This document shows, piece after piece, positions 1-9,376 of a DNA stretch of 64,000 nucleotides (position 1 is its first letter; each line of letters begins with the position of its first letter). The DNA is taken from NCBI RefSeq assembly GCF_000152965.1, contig NZ_CH902583.1, forward strand, positions 3,908,219 through 3,972,218, in the 5' to 3' direction. This DNA comes from Roseobacter sp. MED193 (GTDB taxonomy: Bacteria; Pseudomonadota; Alphaproteobacteria; Rhodobacterales; Rhodobacteraceae). The notes beneath the pieces are model-generated. The model was not told the DNA's origin. It searched no databases and saw only the letters and a list, made by a program, of their open reading frames with translations. The translations under genes and the position numbers were made by a program.

Positions 1-1299
1 CGTAAAGCGATGGGTGAACAGGCTGTCGCTCTGGCGCAGGCGGTGGATTATGCTTCGGCTGGCACCGTGGAATTCATCGTTGATGGCGATAAGAACTTCT
101 ACTTCCTGGAAATGAACACACGCTTGCAGGTGGAACATCCGGTCACCGAGCTGATCACCGGCGTTGACCTGGTGGAACAGATGATCCGTGTTGCCAATGG
201 GGAACCGCTGACTATCAAGCAAGAAGATATACAGCTGAACGGTTGGGCGATCGAAAACCGGCTTTATGCCGAAGATCCCTATCGGGGCTTCCTGCCGTCG
301 ATTGGTCGTCTGACCCGCTATCGCCCCCCAGCCGAGTTGTCGGGTGGTCCACTGCTGGACAATGGCAAATGGCAAGGCGAGGCTCCCGCGGGCGAGGGTA
401 TCGCGGTACGCAATGACACCGGCGTCTATGAGGGCGGCGAAATCTCAATGTATTACGACCCGATGATTGCCAAGCTTTGCACCTGGGCGCCAACCCGGGA
501 TCAGGCGATCGAGGCCATGCGCAACGCATTGGACGGGTTTGAGGTTGAAGGCATTGGCCACAACCTGCCTTTCCTGTCGGCCGTGATGGATCACCCGATC
601 TTTATTGAGGGCACAATGACCACGGCCTTTATCGAGGAGCAGTATCCCGAGGGCTTTACTGGTGTTGAGCTGCCCGAAGCGGATCTACGCCGTATCGCAG
701 CCTCTGCTGCGGCGATGCACCGGGTCGCAGAAATACGCCGCACGCGGGTTTCTGGCCGGATGGACAATCACGAACGCCGTGTCGGCTCTGACTGGGTTGT
801 TTCCCTGCAGGGGCGGAACTTCCCTGTCTCCATCGAGGCAGATCAGTTGGGTTCAACCGTCACATTTGACGGAGGCGATCAGATGCGCATTGCCAGCGAC
901 TGGACCCCTGGGGACCAATTGGCCACTTTGGACGCCGATGGCGCGCCTTTGGTGCTGAAAGTCGGCAAAATCTCGGGCGGTTTCCGCATCCGATCCCGCG
1001 GCGCGGATCTCAAGGTACATGTGCGGACGCCGCGCCAAGCGGAACTGGCCGCGCTGATGCCAGAGAAGGTCGCACCTGATACATCGAAACTGCTGCTCTG
1101 CCCAATGCCTGGCTTGATCGTCAAGGTTGATGTCGCGGTTGGCGATGAGGTCCATGAGGGCCAGGCGCTGTGCACAGTGGAAGCGATGAAGATGGAAAAT
1201 ATCCTGCGCGCCGAGAAAAAAGGCGTGATTGCCAAGATCAATGCAAGCGCTGGCGACAGCCTCGCAGTTGACGAGGTGATCATGGAATTTGAGGGGTGA
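1..1299 (+). CDS. pccA: Propionyl-CoA carboxylase alpha (biotin) subunit, 5' end cut by window edge
   Basis: This subunit carboxylates biotin with ATP and bicarbonate and carries it to the beta subunit, which makes methylmalonyl-CoA from propionyl-CoA. The frame is open from base 1, so the N-terminal part lies outside. Visible are the end of the ATP-grasp biotin carboxylase domain (FLEMNTRLQVEHPVTE near residues 35-50), the biotin carboxylase C-terminal domain and the BT linker region. A biotinyl domain ends the protein, with AMKM and the biotinylated lysine codon at 1189-1191. scpA lies 2.3 kb downstream on the same strand and prpE at 23-25 kb, so the same pathway is represented nearby. The methylcrotonyl-CoA subunit is the main alternative; the scpA linkage favours pccA. 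Confidence 0.93.
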   Translation, partial: RKAMGEQAVALAQAVDYASAGTVEFIVDGDKNFYFLEMNTRLQVEHPVTELITGVDLVEQMIRVANGEPLTIKQEDIQLNGWAIENRLYAEDPYRGFLPSIGRLTRYRPPAELSGGPLLDNGKWQGEAPAGEGIAVRNDTGVYEGGEISMYYDPMIAKLCTWAPTRDQAIEAMRNALDGFEVEGIGHNLPFLSAVMDHPIFIEGTMTTAFIEEQYPEGFTGVELPEADLRRIAASAAAMHRVAEIRRTRVSGRMDNHERRVGSDWVVSLQGRNFPVSIEADQLGSTVTFDGGDQMRIASDWTPGDQLATLDADGAPLVLKVGKISGGFRIRSRGADLKVHVRTPRQAELAALMPEKVAPDTSKLLLCPMPGLIVKVDVAVGDEVHEGQALCTVEAMKMENILRAEKKGVIAKINASAGDSLAVDEVIMEFEG

Positions 1300-1325
1300 A
1301 TTTTGCGGCAGGCATAAACCTGGCC

Positions 1326-1357
1326 TCAGCGTCCGGGCGCATCGCTCCGGGCGCTGA
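1326..1357 (+). terminator. Possible stem-loop after pccA
   Basis: Two 11-base arms (1326-1336 and 1347-1357) pair with one G-U wobble around a 10-base loop. No T-run follows, so it could be an mRNA-stabilising or attenuating hairpin between pccA and the lipoprotein gene rather than a true terminator. Confidence 0.35.
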
Positions 1358-1485
1358 CCTGGGCGATGGGGGGCGGTCACCGCGCCCAGTTGTGCCTGCC
1401 ACCTATCGCAGCCTTTCGGGGCCGTGCACCAAATCTTCAGATCTCTGTGCCAGACCAAATTCATTGGTTTCTCGCAGGGTGACAC

Positions 1486-1986
1486 ATGTTTCGTTTGGCA
1501 ATCTCTTTGGTTTCGGTACTGACGCTTCTGTCTGGCTGTGCGCTGGACAAAGAAGAAGATCTACGGCTCCAGCTTTCGCAATGGGTCACGCTGGGCGACA
1601 CGTATTTTTTCAAAAGCAGCGGCACCTGCACGGCGGCCGTCTTTCATACCGAAAACCCGCGGATTTCATCACTATTGGACGCGGCGCGATCTGTGGATAC
1701 CGGGCTCAAAATGGTGGCCGAGGGGCAGCCAGTGGTGTTCAAGGTTGGAGGGAAATCTCCAAATGCGCTGGTCGAGGCGATCATGTCGCGGGATCTGCCC
1801 CATGGGATCAGCCTGCTCAACTCGGGCTTGGCCGGGGTGAACTGCATGAGCGAACTCGTCAAATCCATCTATCACCAGGCGATCATGAATCCGACCTCAC
1901 GCATGGCCTTTATTCCCGATGGGCATGGGGTCATGATTGTGGACGCGCAGGCCAAAGCGGTGATCTACGTGCGCAGCAACGGCTAA
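1486..1986 (+). CDS. Small lipoprotein of unknown function
   Basis: The 166-residue product starts with a short signal sequence ending in the lipobox LLSGC, with the lipidated cysteine at residue 18, so it is predicted to be an envelope lipoprotein. The start ATG at 1486 has an AGGGTG ribosome site a few bases upstream. No catalytic motif is recognisable. It follows pccA by about 190 bases on the same strand and may be co-transcribed. I associate a gene like this with the pccA/scpA neighbourhood in roseobacters, but that is recollection, and it says nothing firm about function. Confidence 0.75.
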   Translation: MFRLAISLVSVLTLLSGCALDKEEDLRLQLSQWVTLGDTYFFKSSGTCTAAVFHTENPRISSLLDAARSVDTGLKMVAEGQPVVFKVGGKSPNALVEAIMSRDLPHGISLLNSGLAGVNCMSELVKSIYHQAIMNPTSRMAFIPDGHGVMIVDAQAKAVIYVRSNG

Positions 1987-2032
1987 GCCGTCCGTCTCTG
2001 GTGAAGGTCAACAGACCGAGCGAGCTATTGTC

Positions 2033-2479
2033 TCAGTTGCCGCGTCGGTCTTCCACTTCTTGCAAACGATCCTGGAACTTATCAATGCTGCGTGACAGCT
2101 CGCGCACTGTCCAGGGGTGGGGTTTGCGCAGTTTGACGCCGCCGTCCTTGCCAATCAGAACCAGCATGAACCCGCGCGGACGCAGCTGTTTGCGCAGCGC
2201 CGAAGCGGCGGCAGGGGTCGTATCTGTCAGCACGACGACATCGCGGTCCAACAGGGCGTCGGCCTCGCGGGTCAGCCGATCCATTTGCTCTTTGAACCGT
2301 GGATCCTCTGGGCTGTCGGCGAAAACAACAATGGGTCGCTTGTGCCATAGGAAACTGGCCAGATCAGCCGTTTCTCCGGGCTGGACCAGCGTGGGGGTTT
2401 CCGGCTCGGCTGCCCAGGCGGACCCCCCCAGGCCAAACGAAAGAAAACTCGACAAAACAAGGGTTAGGATTGGTTTCAT
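2033..2479 (-). CDS. DUF4174-like secreted thioredoxin-fold protein
   Basis: The start at 2479 gives a 148-residue protein with a clear Sec signal peptide (MKPILTLVLSSFLSFGLGG to AWA) and a GGAGAG ribosome site. A longer reading from 2533 would bury the signal peptide. The mature part (PIVVFADSPEDPRF, later GFMLVLIGKDGGVKLRKPHPW) matches my memory of DUF4174, a small periplasmic family predicted to have a thioredoxin-like fold. No CxxC pair is present, so a redox role is not supported. It is transcribed against its neighbours and stands alone. Confidence 0.75.
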   Translation of the reverse strand: MKPILTLVLSSFLSFGLGGSAWAAEPETPTLVQPGETADLASFLWHKRPIVVFADSPEDPRFKEQMDRLTREADALLDRDVVVLTDTTPAAASALRKQLRPRGFMLVLIGKDGGVKLRKPHPWTVRELSRSIDKFQDRLQEVEDRRGN

Positions 2480-2593
2480 AATCTCTCCTGTTCGCCTCAA
2501 TATATGCGCATGGCGCGTAATTGCGATGGGCAATTGGGCTCAACGCGGAAAAAATCGCATGCGTGTTAATCGCTTTGAGAGGGTCTGTGGACC

Positions 2594-3595
2594 ATGATCA
2601 CACAGACTCCCTTCCCAGAGGTGCAAAAGGCGCCTCTCGTCCAAAGAATTGGAAATGCGATGCAAACCTGTCTTCATCTTGGGGCACACCGCTGTGCCAC
2701 AACCTCTTTTCAGGAATATCTGCGCCAAAACGCAGCGGATCTGGAAACCCAGGGAATTGGATTTTGGGGGCCACGTCGCACCCGCAACGGGCTGCTTCAT
2801 GGCGTTTTGCCCACACCGGCGGTGGGCAATGCACAGGCTCTGGCAAAACGGGCGCAGGGGCGGATCAGGATGAACCTGAACCAAAGCCAGGAACGTGGCA
2901 TACAGCACCTTATTGTCAGCGACGAAAACCTCATTGGTAGTACCAGAACAAATTTGCGCCTTAGTGCGCTGTATAGCGGCATTGGTGAGCGCATGGCGCG
3001 GTATGTCGAAGCCTTTGATGGGCGCGTGACCTCTGTGGCGCTGAATATTCGCAGCCTGGAAAACTACTGGACCTCTGCGCTGACCTACGCAGTTGCACGG
3101 GGGCACCGGGTGCCCTCAGTCGGACAGCTGCAAAATCTTGCGCAAAGCAGCCGCACTTGGCGTGATGTGATCACCGATATCGCCTGTGCGATGCCGGGGG
3201 TAGAGATCAAGGTCTTGCCTTTCGAAACCTTTGGTGGCCGCCCTGAATTGCAACTTTCATTGCTGAGCGATTGCGAGCCCCCCCGCGCCCATGCCCGCGT
3301 GCGGCTCAATGCAGCGATGCGGCTGGAAGATCTGCGCGCCCACCTTTTGGAGAGCGTGGCGCAGGACCTCCCCGAGGGCGCGGGACGCTGGCGTCCCTTT
3401 GACAACGTCCAATGCGCCATGCTGCGCGAGAATTATGCAGATGATCTGATGTGGCTGACTGCTGGTGCCGATGGGCTGGCGCAGCTGCTGCAGGATCCAG
3501 AACACCCGGCGGCGGGACTAAACCTGCCCCATACAGATGTGACAAGAGGAACACCCCATGACAAGCAAGACAGACGATTGGCGGGCTCTGGCTGA
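2594..3595 (+). CDS. Sulfotransferase-like P-loop protein
   Basis: Near the N-terminus the protein has [17 protein letters not shown], which resembles the 5'-phosphosulfate loop of PAPS-dependent sulfotransferases (usual form K-x-G-T-T-S). The usual lysine is replaced here by His-Arg, so activity is uncertain. The start is ambiguous: 2594 gives 333 residues, while ATG 2660, just ahead of the loop, gives 311. The last 38 bases overlap the scpA start in another frame, which suggests translational coupling or late extension of the 3' end. The link to propionyl-CoA metabolism is positional only. Confidence 0.65.
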   Translation: MITQTPFPEVQKAPLVQRIGNAMQTCLHLGAHRCATTSFQEYLRQNAADLETQGIGFWGPRRTRNGLLHGVLPTPAVGNAQALAKRAQGRIRMNLNQSQERGIQHLIVSDENLIGSTRTNLRLSALYSGIGERMARYVEAFDGRVTSVALNIRSLENYWTSALTYAVARGHRVPSVGQLQNLAQSSRTWRDVITDIACAMPGVEIKVLPFETFGGRPELQLSLLSDCEPPRAHARVRLNAAMRLEDLRAHLLESVAQDLPEGAGRWRPFDNVQCAMLRENYADDLMWLTAGADGLAQLLQDPEHPAAGLNLPHTDVTRGTPHDKQDRRLAGSG

Positions 3596-5687
3596 AAAAG
3601 AGCTCCGTGGCCGCCCACTCGAAGACCTGACCTGGAAAACGCTCGAGGGGATCGAGGTCAAGCCGCTCTATACTGCTGAAGACACCGCAGAGCTGCCCCA
3701 TATGGGGACGCTACCAGGTTTTGGCCCCTTTACCCGTGGGGTAAAGGCGACCATGTATGCGGGCCGCCCCTGGACCATTCGGCAATATGCTGGATTCTCC
3801 ACCGCCGAAGAGTCCAACGCCTTTTACCGCCGCAATCTAGAAGCGGGCCAGCAGGGGGTTTCCGTGGCCTTCGATCTGGCCACACACCGGGGCTATGACA
3901 GCGACCACGAGCGGGTTGTTGGCGATGTTGGCAAGGCTGGCGTTGCGATTGACTCTGTTGAGGACATGAGGATCCTGTTTGACGGAATTCCGCTCGACAA
4001 GGTGTCGGTCTCGATGACCATGAACGGAGCGGTGATCCCGATCCTGGCAAGCTTTATCGTGGCTGGCGAGGAACAGGGCCACGACAAGGCGCTGCTGGCG
4101 GGGACCATTCAGAATGATATTCTGAAGGAATTCATGGTGCGCAACACCTATGTCTACCCACCAGAGCCATCGATGAAGATCATCTCGGATATCATTGAAT
4201 ACACATCAAACGAGATGCCCAAGTTTAACTCTATCTCGATCTCCGGCTACCACATGCAGGAAGCCGGCGCCAATCTGGTGCAGGAGCTGGCTTACACACT
4301 CGCGGATGGTCGCGAATATGTGCGCGCCGCTACCGATGCCGGTATGGATGTGGACAAATTTGCGGGCCGGCTCAGTTTCTTCTTTGCTATTGGCACCAAC
4401 TTTTTCATGGAGATCGCCAAGCTGCGTGCCGCACGTACCCTGTGGCACCGCGTGATGACAGAGTTTGACGCCAAGTCGGACCGGTCAAAGATGCTGCGGA
4501 CCCACTGCCAGACCTCTGGTGTCAGCTTGCAAGAACAAGACCCCTATAACAACGTGATCCGGACTGCCTATGAGGCAATGTCGGCGGTTTTGGGCGGCAC
4601 CCAGTCGCTGCACACCAATGCGCTGGACGAAGCCATTGCATTGCCCACCGAGTTCTCGGCCCGCATCGCTCGCAACACCCAGCTGGTTCTGCAAGAAGAA
4701 ACCGGCGTGACCAATGTGGTCGACCCGCTGGCGGGCTCCTATTACGTTGAGAGCCTCACCAATGAGCTGATCGACAAGGCCTGGGCCCTGATGTCGGAGG
4801 TTGAGGAAATGGGTGGCATGACCAAGGCCGTGGCCTCTGGCATGCCCAAGCTGCGCATCGAGGAAAGCGCGGCCCGCCGTCAGGCGATGATCGACCGCGG
4901 CGAAGAAGTGATCGTTGGCGTCAACAAATACCGTAAAGAAAAAGAAGACCCGATCGACATCCTGGATGTGGACAATGTTGCGGTCCGTGAAAGCCAGATT
5001 GCCCGGCTTGAGAAGATGCGCGCAGAGCGCGATGAGCCGGCCTGTCAGGCGGCTTTGGATGAATTGACCAAACGCGCCAAAGAGGGCGGTAATCTGCTGG
5101 AAGCCGCCGTAGAAGCCGCCCGTATGCGGGCCTCCGTAGGAGAAATCAGCATGGCAATGGAGAAAGAATTTGGCCGCCACCGCGCCGAAGTGAAAACTCT
5201 GGCGGGTGTCTACGGCGCGGCTTATGAGGGCGACGAAGGCTTTGCCGCGATTCAGCAGTCGATCGAAGACTTTGCTGAGGCCGAGGGCCGTCGCCCACGT
5301 ATTCTGGTGGTCAAGATGGGCCAGGATGGACATGACCGTGGCGCCAAGGTGATTGCAACCGCCTTTGCCGATATCGGTTTTGATGTGGACGTGGGCCCGC
5401 TGTTCCAGACCCCGGCCGAGGCTGCACAGGATGCCATCGACAATGATGTGCATGTCATCGGCATCTCATCCCAGGCGGCCGGTCACAAAACCCTGGCACC
5501 GCAGCTGGTAAAAGAGCTGAAAGAACAGGGCGCTGAGGATATTCTGGTGATTTGTGGCGGGGTAATCCCGCAGCAAGACTATCAGTTCCTTTATGACAGT
5601 GGCGTTAAGGCGATCTTTGGTCCGGGCACCAATATCCCCGAGGCAGCGCAAGATATCCTGAAACTGATCCGTGAAGCCCGCAGCTAA
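3558..5687 (+). CDS. scpA: Methylmalonyl-CoA mutase, single-chain (large subunit type)
   Basis: This B12 enzyme rearranges methylmalonyl-CoA to succinyl-CoA, the last step of propionyl-CoA assimilation. At 709 residues it has the usual length of the bacterial catalytic chain. The N-terminal barrel contains [20 protein letters not shown]. The C-terminal cobalamin domain carries [12 protein letters not shown], with the DxHxxG cobalt-ligating histidine, and later VICGGVIP. An AGAGGAAC-like ribosome site precedes ATG 3558. It lies downstream of pccA on the same strand. Ethylmalonyl- or isobutyryl-CoA mutases are related; the pccA context supports the methylmalonyl assignment. Confidence 0.96.
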   Translation: MTSKTDDWRALAEKELRGRPLEDLTWKTLEGIEVKPLYTAEDTAELPHMGTLPGFGPFTRGVKATMYAGRPWTIRQYAGFSTAEESNAFYRRNLEAGQQGVSVAFDLATHRGYDSDHERVVGDVGKAGVAIDSVEDMRILFDGIPLDKVSVSMTMNGAVIPILASFIVAGEEQGHDKALLAGTIQNDILKEFMVRNTYVYPPEPSMKIISDIIEYTSNEMPKFNSISISGYHMQEAGANLVQELAYTLADGREYVRAATDAGMDVDKFAGRLSFFFAIGTNFFMEIAKLRAARTLWHRVMTEFDAKSDRSKMLRTHCQTSGVSLQEQDPYNNVIRTAYEAMSAVLGGTQSLHTNALDEAIALPTEFSARIARNTQLVLQEETGVTNVVDPLAGSYYVESLTNELIDKAWALMSEVEEMGGMTKAVASGMPKLRIEESAARRQAMIDRGEEVIVGVNKYRKEKEDPIDILDVDNVAVRESQIARLEKMRAERDEPACQAALDELTKRAKEGGNLLEAAVEAARMRASVGEISMAMEKEFGRHRAEVKTLAGVYGAAYEGDEGFAAIQQSIEDFAEAEGRRPRILVVKMGQDGHDRGAKVIATAFADIGFDVDVGPLFQTPAEAAQDAIDNDVHVIGISSQAAGHKTLAPQLVKELKEQGAEDILVICGGVIPQQDYQFLYDSGVKAIFGPGTNIPEAAQDILKLIREARS

Positions 5688-5708
5688 GCCGCTCGCAAAT
5701 AAATCACA

Positions 5709-5742
5709 AAAAGGGGGCGCAGAGATTTCTGCGCCCCCTTTT
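5709..5742. terminator. Strong bidirectional terminator between scpA and the 5775-6254 gene
   Basis: Two perfect 15-base arms (5709-5723 and 5728-5742) enclose a 4-base loop. The arms are A/T-bounded on both sides (AAAAGGGGG and CCCCCTTTT), so the structure can end scpA transcription and that of the convergent gene. Confidence 0.9.
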
Positions 5743-5774
5743 GGTGGGATCACCCAATTCGTAGTTTTCGTCAC

Positions 5775-6254
5775 TCAGGAATAAAAATCGATCAACGGCT
5801 GCGAGCTGTCATAGCCGGCCTCCTCCAGAGTAGCCAAAACAGCTTCTCCCAAGGTGGTTTCCTCTTCCTGGCTCACGTCATAATCTTCAACCGCCTGGGC
5901 GATGAGCTCAACAATGGCCTCGTCGACAGTTGCGATGCCCTTGCTTTCCTGCGGCGGAGGCGGCGGTGGCGGCGGAGATTCGGGGCGCCCCATGAGGCCT
6001 TGGCCTGTATGCTTGGAGAGCTCCGATGTGTCGATGCCGGCCTCTGCCAGGGCTGCAGCAAGATCCGCGTTCGAAATGAGCCTGAGCTCTTTGGCCTCGG
6101 CCACAACGGTCTGCGCTGTGCTGTCTTTGAGATTGCCGGTGCCCATATGCGACAACAATTCGGCAATCTTTGCGGTCTGTTCCTCGTTCAGTTTTGTCGA
6201 CTGTTTGTACAGGTTTGAGGTCAGCCCTTGGGCTATGGCTCCTTGGATTAGCAT
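5775..6254 (-). CDS. Hypothetical protein with a poly-proline linker
   Basis: The 159-residue protein has two helical, acidic segments (residues 1-85 and 105-155) joined by a run of eight or nine prolines. It has no signal peptide or membrane segment. The N-terminal half (LNEEQTAKIAELL, KDSTAQTVVAEAKELRLI) looks like a helical bundle, and the C-terminal half (IATVDEAIVELIAQAVEDYD) is rich in Glu and Asp. I do not recognise a family. It is monocistronic, ending at the terminator shared with scpA. The reading frame is supported by consistent codon usage and the long in-frame linker. Confidence 0.65.
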   Translation of the reverse strand: MLIQGAIAQGLTSNLYKQSTKLNEEQTAKIAELLSHMGTGNLKDSTAQTVVAEAKELRLISNADLAAALAEAGIDTSELSKHTGQGLMGRPESPPPPPPPPQESKGIATVDEAIVELIAQAVEDYDVSQEEETTLGEAVLATLEEAGYDSSQPLIDFYS

Positions 6255-6527
6255 CAGCTCGGCCTCCTTGGGGTAGCAGAAGTCGTCGGGGTTTTGTTTC
6301 GGGAACCGTTAAATTCCAGGGGTGTTAACAACTTCCTAGCAATTATCTGGGTGGTTAAAATGCACCTGATATTGCCCATAGAAACGGCCTGATTTCGCCC
6401 GGTTTCTGTCGTCATGGTTTCCCAAATATTAAGATTGGGTTGGCTGGACCGAAGGGCGCGGCCGGGCAGGCTTTTGCCTTGAATGTCGCCAAGTACCGTC
6501 TAGGGTGACCGCAAATGGGAGAACACG

Positions 6528-7130
6528 ATGGAACTGGATCATCTGGCCGTGGCGGGGGAAACCCTGGAAGAGGCGTGCGATTACGTGGAAACCGCTCTTG
6601 GCGTGCCTTTGCAGCCGGGTGGTCAACATGCAGTGTTTGGAACGCACAATCGCCTGCTTGGACTGGCAGATGGGCTTTATCTGGAAGCGATCGCCATCGA
6701 TCCCGCAGCAACACCGCAGCGCCGTCCCTGCTGGTTTGATCTGGACCGTTTTTCCGGCAGCCCCCGTATCAGCAACTGGATTTGCCGCTGTATTGATTTA
6801 TCCAAGCAGCTGTCCGAGTTGCCCAAGGGGGCAGGGGATCTGGTTTCGTTGACCCGAGGCGATCTGAAATGGGATATGGCCGTCCCAGCCGATGGTATTT
6901 TGCCCTATGACAATCAATTCCCTGCTCTGATTGAATGGCATTCGGCGCATCCGGCACCCTTGTTGGAACAACAGGGATGTCGGTTGCAGTATCTGGTGGT
7001 TTCCCATCCCGAGGCTGAGGCGTTGCAAAAGACGGTGTCTCTCTTTGACCCGCGCGTACGCTTTGAAACCGGGACCGTTGGGTTTGAGGCAGAGTTTGAC
7101 ACGCCGCATGGGCGCCGCCTGTTGCGTTAA
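6528..7130 (+). CDS. Glyoxalase-like (VOC superfamily) protein
   Basis: The N-terminus MELDHLAVAGETLEEACDY followed by FGTHNRLLGL and LYLEAIAID is typical of the Glyoxalase_3 branch of the vicinal oxygen chelate fold. The protein is 200 residues, the usual size for this branch, with His5 and Glu in YLEA as candidate metal ligands. A GGGAG ribosome site precedes ATG 6528. Members of this branch are mostly uncharacterised, so no substrate can be given. It stands alone on the plus strand, upstream of the TerB/DnaJ gene. Confidence 0.8.
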   Translation: MELDHLAVAGETLEEACDYVETALGVPLQPGGQHAVFGTHNRLLGLADGLYLEAIAIDPAATPQRRPCWFDLDRFSGSPRISNWICRCIDLSKQLSELPKGAGDLVSLTRGDLKWDMAVPADGILPYDNQFPALIEWHSAHPAPLLEQQGCRLQYLVVSHPEAEALQKTVSLFDPRVRFETGTVGFEAEFDTPHGRRLLR

Positions 7131-7233
7131 AAAAGGGCAGCCCTGCCCAGGAATTACGGATCGCTGCCGAAACCTCTGCCCGCTAAGGCGGCGGAAGCCT
7201 GACAAAAGATGTTTTTAGCGCTAGGATGTTAAC

Positions 7234-7932
7234 ATGTCTCTTTGGTCCAGAATATCAGATGCGCTCTCGGCTCTTAAGCAGGGCGAAAGCCTTTCGGATG
7301 TGTTTGACCGTTTGCGCGCCCCGCCGGAGCGCTCAGTTGCCTTTGCCATTGCTGTGATTGCCCTCGGTGCCAAGATGGCGAAAGCGGATGGTCTGGTCAC
7401 ACGTGACGAGGTCACTGCCTTTCGCGAGGTGTTCCAGATTGCCCAGAACGATGAAGCCGGTGCGGCACGGGTCTTTGATATGGCCCGGACCGATATTGCC
7501 GGCTATCAGGACTATGCAGCGCGGATCCAGCGGATGTTTGCCTCAGATCCCAGTGCCCTGTGCGATTTGATGGAGGGGCTGTTCCATATCGCCATGGCGG
7601 ATGGGTTTTATCACCCTGGCGAAAATGAGTTTCTGGAGGATGTGAGCCGGATCTTTGGCCAGACTCCAGAGCAGTTTCAGGCGCTTAGGGCGCGCTTTGT
7701 CCCGGATGCACCCAAGGATCCCTATACAGTGCTGGGCGTGTCGCCGGATATGCCGCTCGAAGAGATCCGGAAATATTGGCGCAAGCTGGTGCGCGATACC
7801 CACCCAGATGCCATGATCGGGCGCGGGGTGCCGGAAGAGGCGGTGCGGCTGGCCGAAAAACGTATGATCGACATCAACCGGGCCTGGGATCAGATCAACG
7901 GATGCGGCAAACATGCGCCTGGTCACGTATAA
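7234..7932 (+). CDS. TerB-DnaJ domain protein (DjlA-like)
   Basis: Residues 30-150 form a helical TerB-like domain (AVIALGAKMAKADGLVTRDEV and GLFHIAMADGFYHPGENEF, with repeated acidic clusters). Residues 165-230 form a J-domain with DPYTVLGV and the essential HPD in DTHPDAM, so it should stimulate an Hsp70 ATPase. This order is that of DjlA-like cochaperones, but no N-terminal membrane anchor is visible, so it is probably cytoplasmic. An AGGA ribosome site precedes ATG 7234. The last 20 bases overlap the next gene in another frame, which suggests coupling. Confidence 0.85.
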   Translation: MSLWSRISDALSALKQGESLSDVFDRLRAPPERSVAFAIAVIALGAKMAKADGLVTRDEVTAFREVFQIAQNDEAGAARVFDMARTDIAGYQDYAARIQRMFASDPSALCDLMEGLFHIAMADGFYHPGENEFLEDVSRIFGQTPEQFQALRARFVPDAPKDPYTVLGVSPDMPLEEIRKYWRKLVRDTHPDAMIGRGVPEEAVRLAEKRMIDINRAWDQINGCGKHAPGHV

Positions 7933-8908
7933 TATCGAATGGTTTGCGCATCTGTTTGATGATGCGGACAATCTAATGCTGGATGACCAGTCCTCGGGAC
8001 GTTATGGCGTGGATCGTTATACGCAGGGACGGGCAATTGCCCATGTGTTGCAGCGTTTGGACGCGGATGCTGTAATGGTTGTCGAAGCGCCCAACACCGG
8101 GCGCAAACAGCGCTGTACCCGCGCACTGGAACGATTTGCCGCTGAGGCGGGGTTGCGCACAGACACTGCTGTCTCTGGCTTTGCCACAGACACACACCAA
8201 GAAATCGCCTTGCTTTATGATCCTGCCGTTTTGGATGTTGAAGCAGACCCGCAGGCCAGCAAGCGCGCCCCTCGTTTTGATGATAGTTTCCTCATCGATC
8301 TTGATGTGGATGACCGCATGGACCGGGTGCGCTTCTCCAAACCACCGCTAGAGCTGCAGGTTCGAACAAAGGGGGGCATGGCGCTGCGCCTGATTGGAGC
8401 ACATCTCAAGTCCAAGGCCCCGCATGGGGCCGAAACGGCAGAGGAAGTGGCACGGATATCCATCGCGAACCGCCGCAAGCAACTGGCGCAGGCGATCTGG
8501 CTGCACCGGCGTATCAAAGAACACGTCGAAGCGGGGGAGAATGTGATTGTTATGGGGGATCTCAATGACGGGCCAGGGCTGGACGAATATGAGCGCCTGT
8601 TCGGTAAATCCTCTGTCGAGATCGTCATGGGCGCTGAGCTAACCGACCCCCATGCACAAAGCCTGCTGAAACCGCGTGAACCTGTTCTGCCTTCCACCTC
8701 GCGGTTTTACAACCCTGAGACCAAACGCTATTTTCGCGCCCTGCTTGACTACATTATGATTTCCCACGGGTTGGAGGCCTATGGGCCGCACTGGCGTATT
8801 TGGCATCCGTTTGAGGATGCAGAATGCTATGATGACATTCCCCTGCGGGAGGCTCTTTTGGCTGCTTCAGATCATTTCCCCGTCTCTTTGGATCTTGAGC
8901 TGACTTAA
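7913..8908 (+). CDS. Endonuclease/exonuclease/phosphatase family protein
   Basis: The protein shows the three metal and catalytic landmarks of the EEP fold in order: TYNIEWFAH at residues 4-12, MGDLNDGPG near 220, and SDHFPVSLDL at the C-terminus. It should be a magnesium-dependent phosphodiesterase. The fold covers nucleases, sphingomyelinases and phosphatases, and no signal peptide is present, so an intracellular nuclease-like role is the more likely one. It overlaps the TerB/DnaJ gene by 20 bases, so the two are probably one operon. Confidence 0.85.
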   Translation: MRLVTYNIEWFAHLFDDADNLMLDDQSSGRYGVDRYTQGRAIAHVLQRLDADAVMVVEAPNTGRKQRCTRALERFAAEAGLRTDTAVSGFATDTHQEIALLYDPAVLDVEADPQASKRAPRFDDSFLIDLDVDDRMDRVRFSKPPLELQVRTKGGMALRLIGAHLKSKAPHGAETAEEVARISIANRRKQLAQAIWLHRRIKEHVEAGENVIVMGDLNDGPGLDEYERLFGKSSVEIVMGAELTDPHAQSLLKPREPVLPSTSRFYNPETKRYFRALLDYIMISHGLEAYGPHWRIWHPFEDAECYDDIPLREALLAASDHFPVSLDLELT

Positions 8909-8938
8909 ATTTTTACGCTGAGAGGTTATATTGACCCT

Positions 8939-9316
8939 ATGAAACGACTCCTCATTCCCGCCTTTGTCGCCGTTTCCTTGACGGCCTGCCCCCTTGCTGC
9001 CCAGGATCAGGAGGGGGAGGATGGCTCTAGTCTGATGGAGCGCGGAGCGGAGCTGTTTTGGAAAGGGCTACGCGAAGAGATGGCGCCCTCGCTCCAAGAA
9101 CTGGAAGGGCTGATGTCGAAAATTGGCCCCTCAATGCAGAGTTTTCTGGCGGAGATGGGCCCGGCGTTGGCAGAGATTGCGGACAAGGTGGAAGATTGGA
9201 GCCGCTACGAGGCACCAGAAATCCTGCCCAATGGCGATATTATTATTCGCCGCAAGCCTGATCTACCAGAGGCTGAGACCGCGAACGAAGCCGAAGGCGG
9301 GGCCACAGATATCTGA
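8939..9316 (+). CDS. Small secreted helical protein, unknown
   Basis: The 125-residue product has a signal peptide ending at PLAAQ around residue 22. An amphipathic helical region follows (MERGAELFWKGLREEMAP, LQELEGLMSKIGPSMQSF), then an acidic tail. A GAGAGG ribosome site lies upstream. Similar roseobacter proteins are sometimes mislabelled as AAA ATPases, but no Walker motif is present here. It follows the EEP gene by 30 bases in the same direction and faces ppx. Confidence 0.7.
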   Translation: MKRLLIPAFVAVSLTACPLAAQDQEGEDGSSLMERGAELFWKGLREEMAPSLQELEGLMSKIGPSMQSFLAEMGPALAEIADKVEDWSRYEAPEILPNGDIIIRRKPDLPEAETANEAEGGATDI

Positions 9317-9376
9317 ATGTTTAGATCTCTGGGTATGTTGCCCAAACGGCTGCGAGGGCAGGGGCGTAAAGCGGTC

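Noticed and set aside
1296-2597. A 433-codon frame on the plus strand across the lipoprotein gene
   Set aside because: It overlaps two better supported genes on both strands and has biased, low-complexity composition.
4485-5453. A 322-codon frame on the minus strand
   Set aside because: It is antisense to the mutase and has no recognisable motif.
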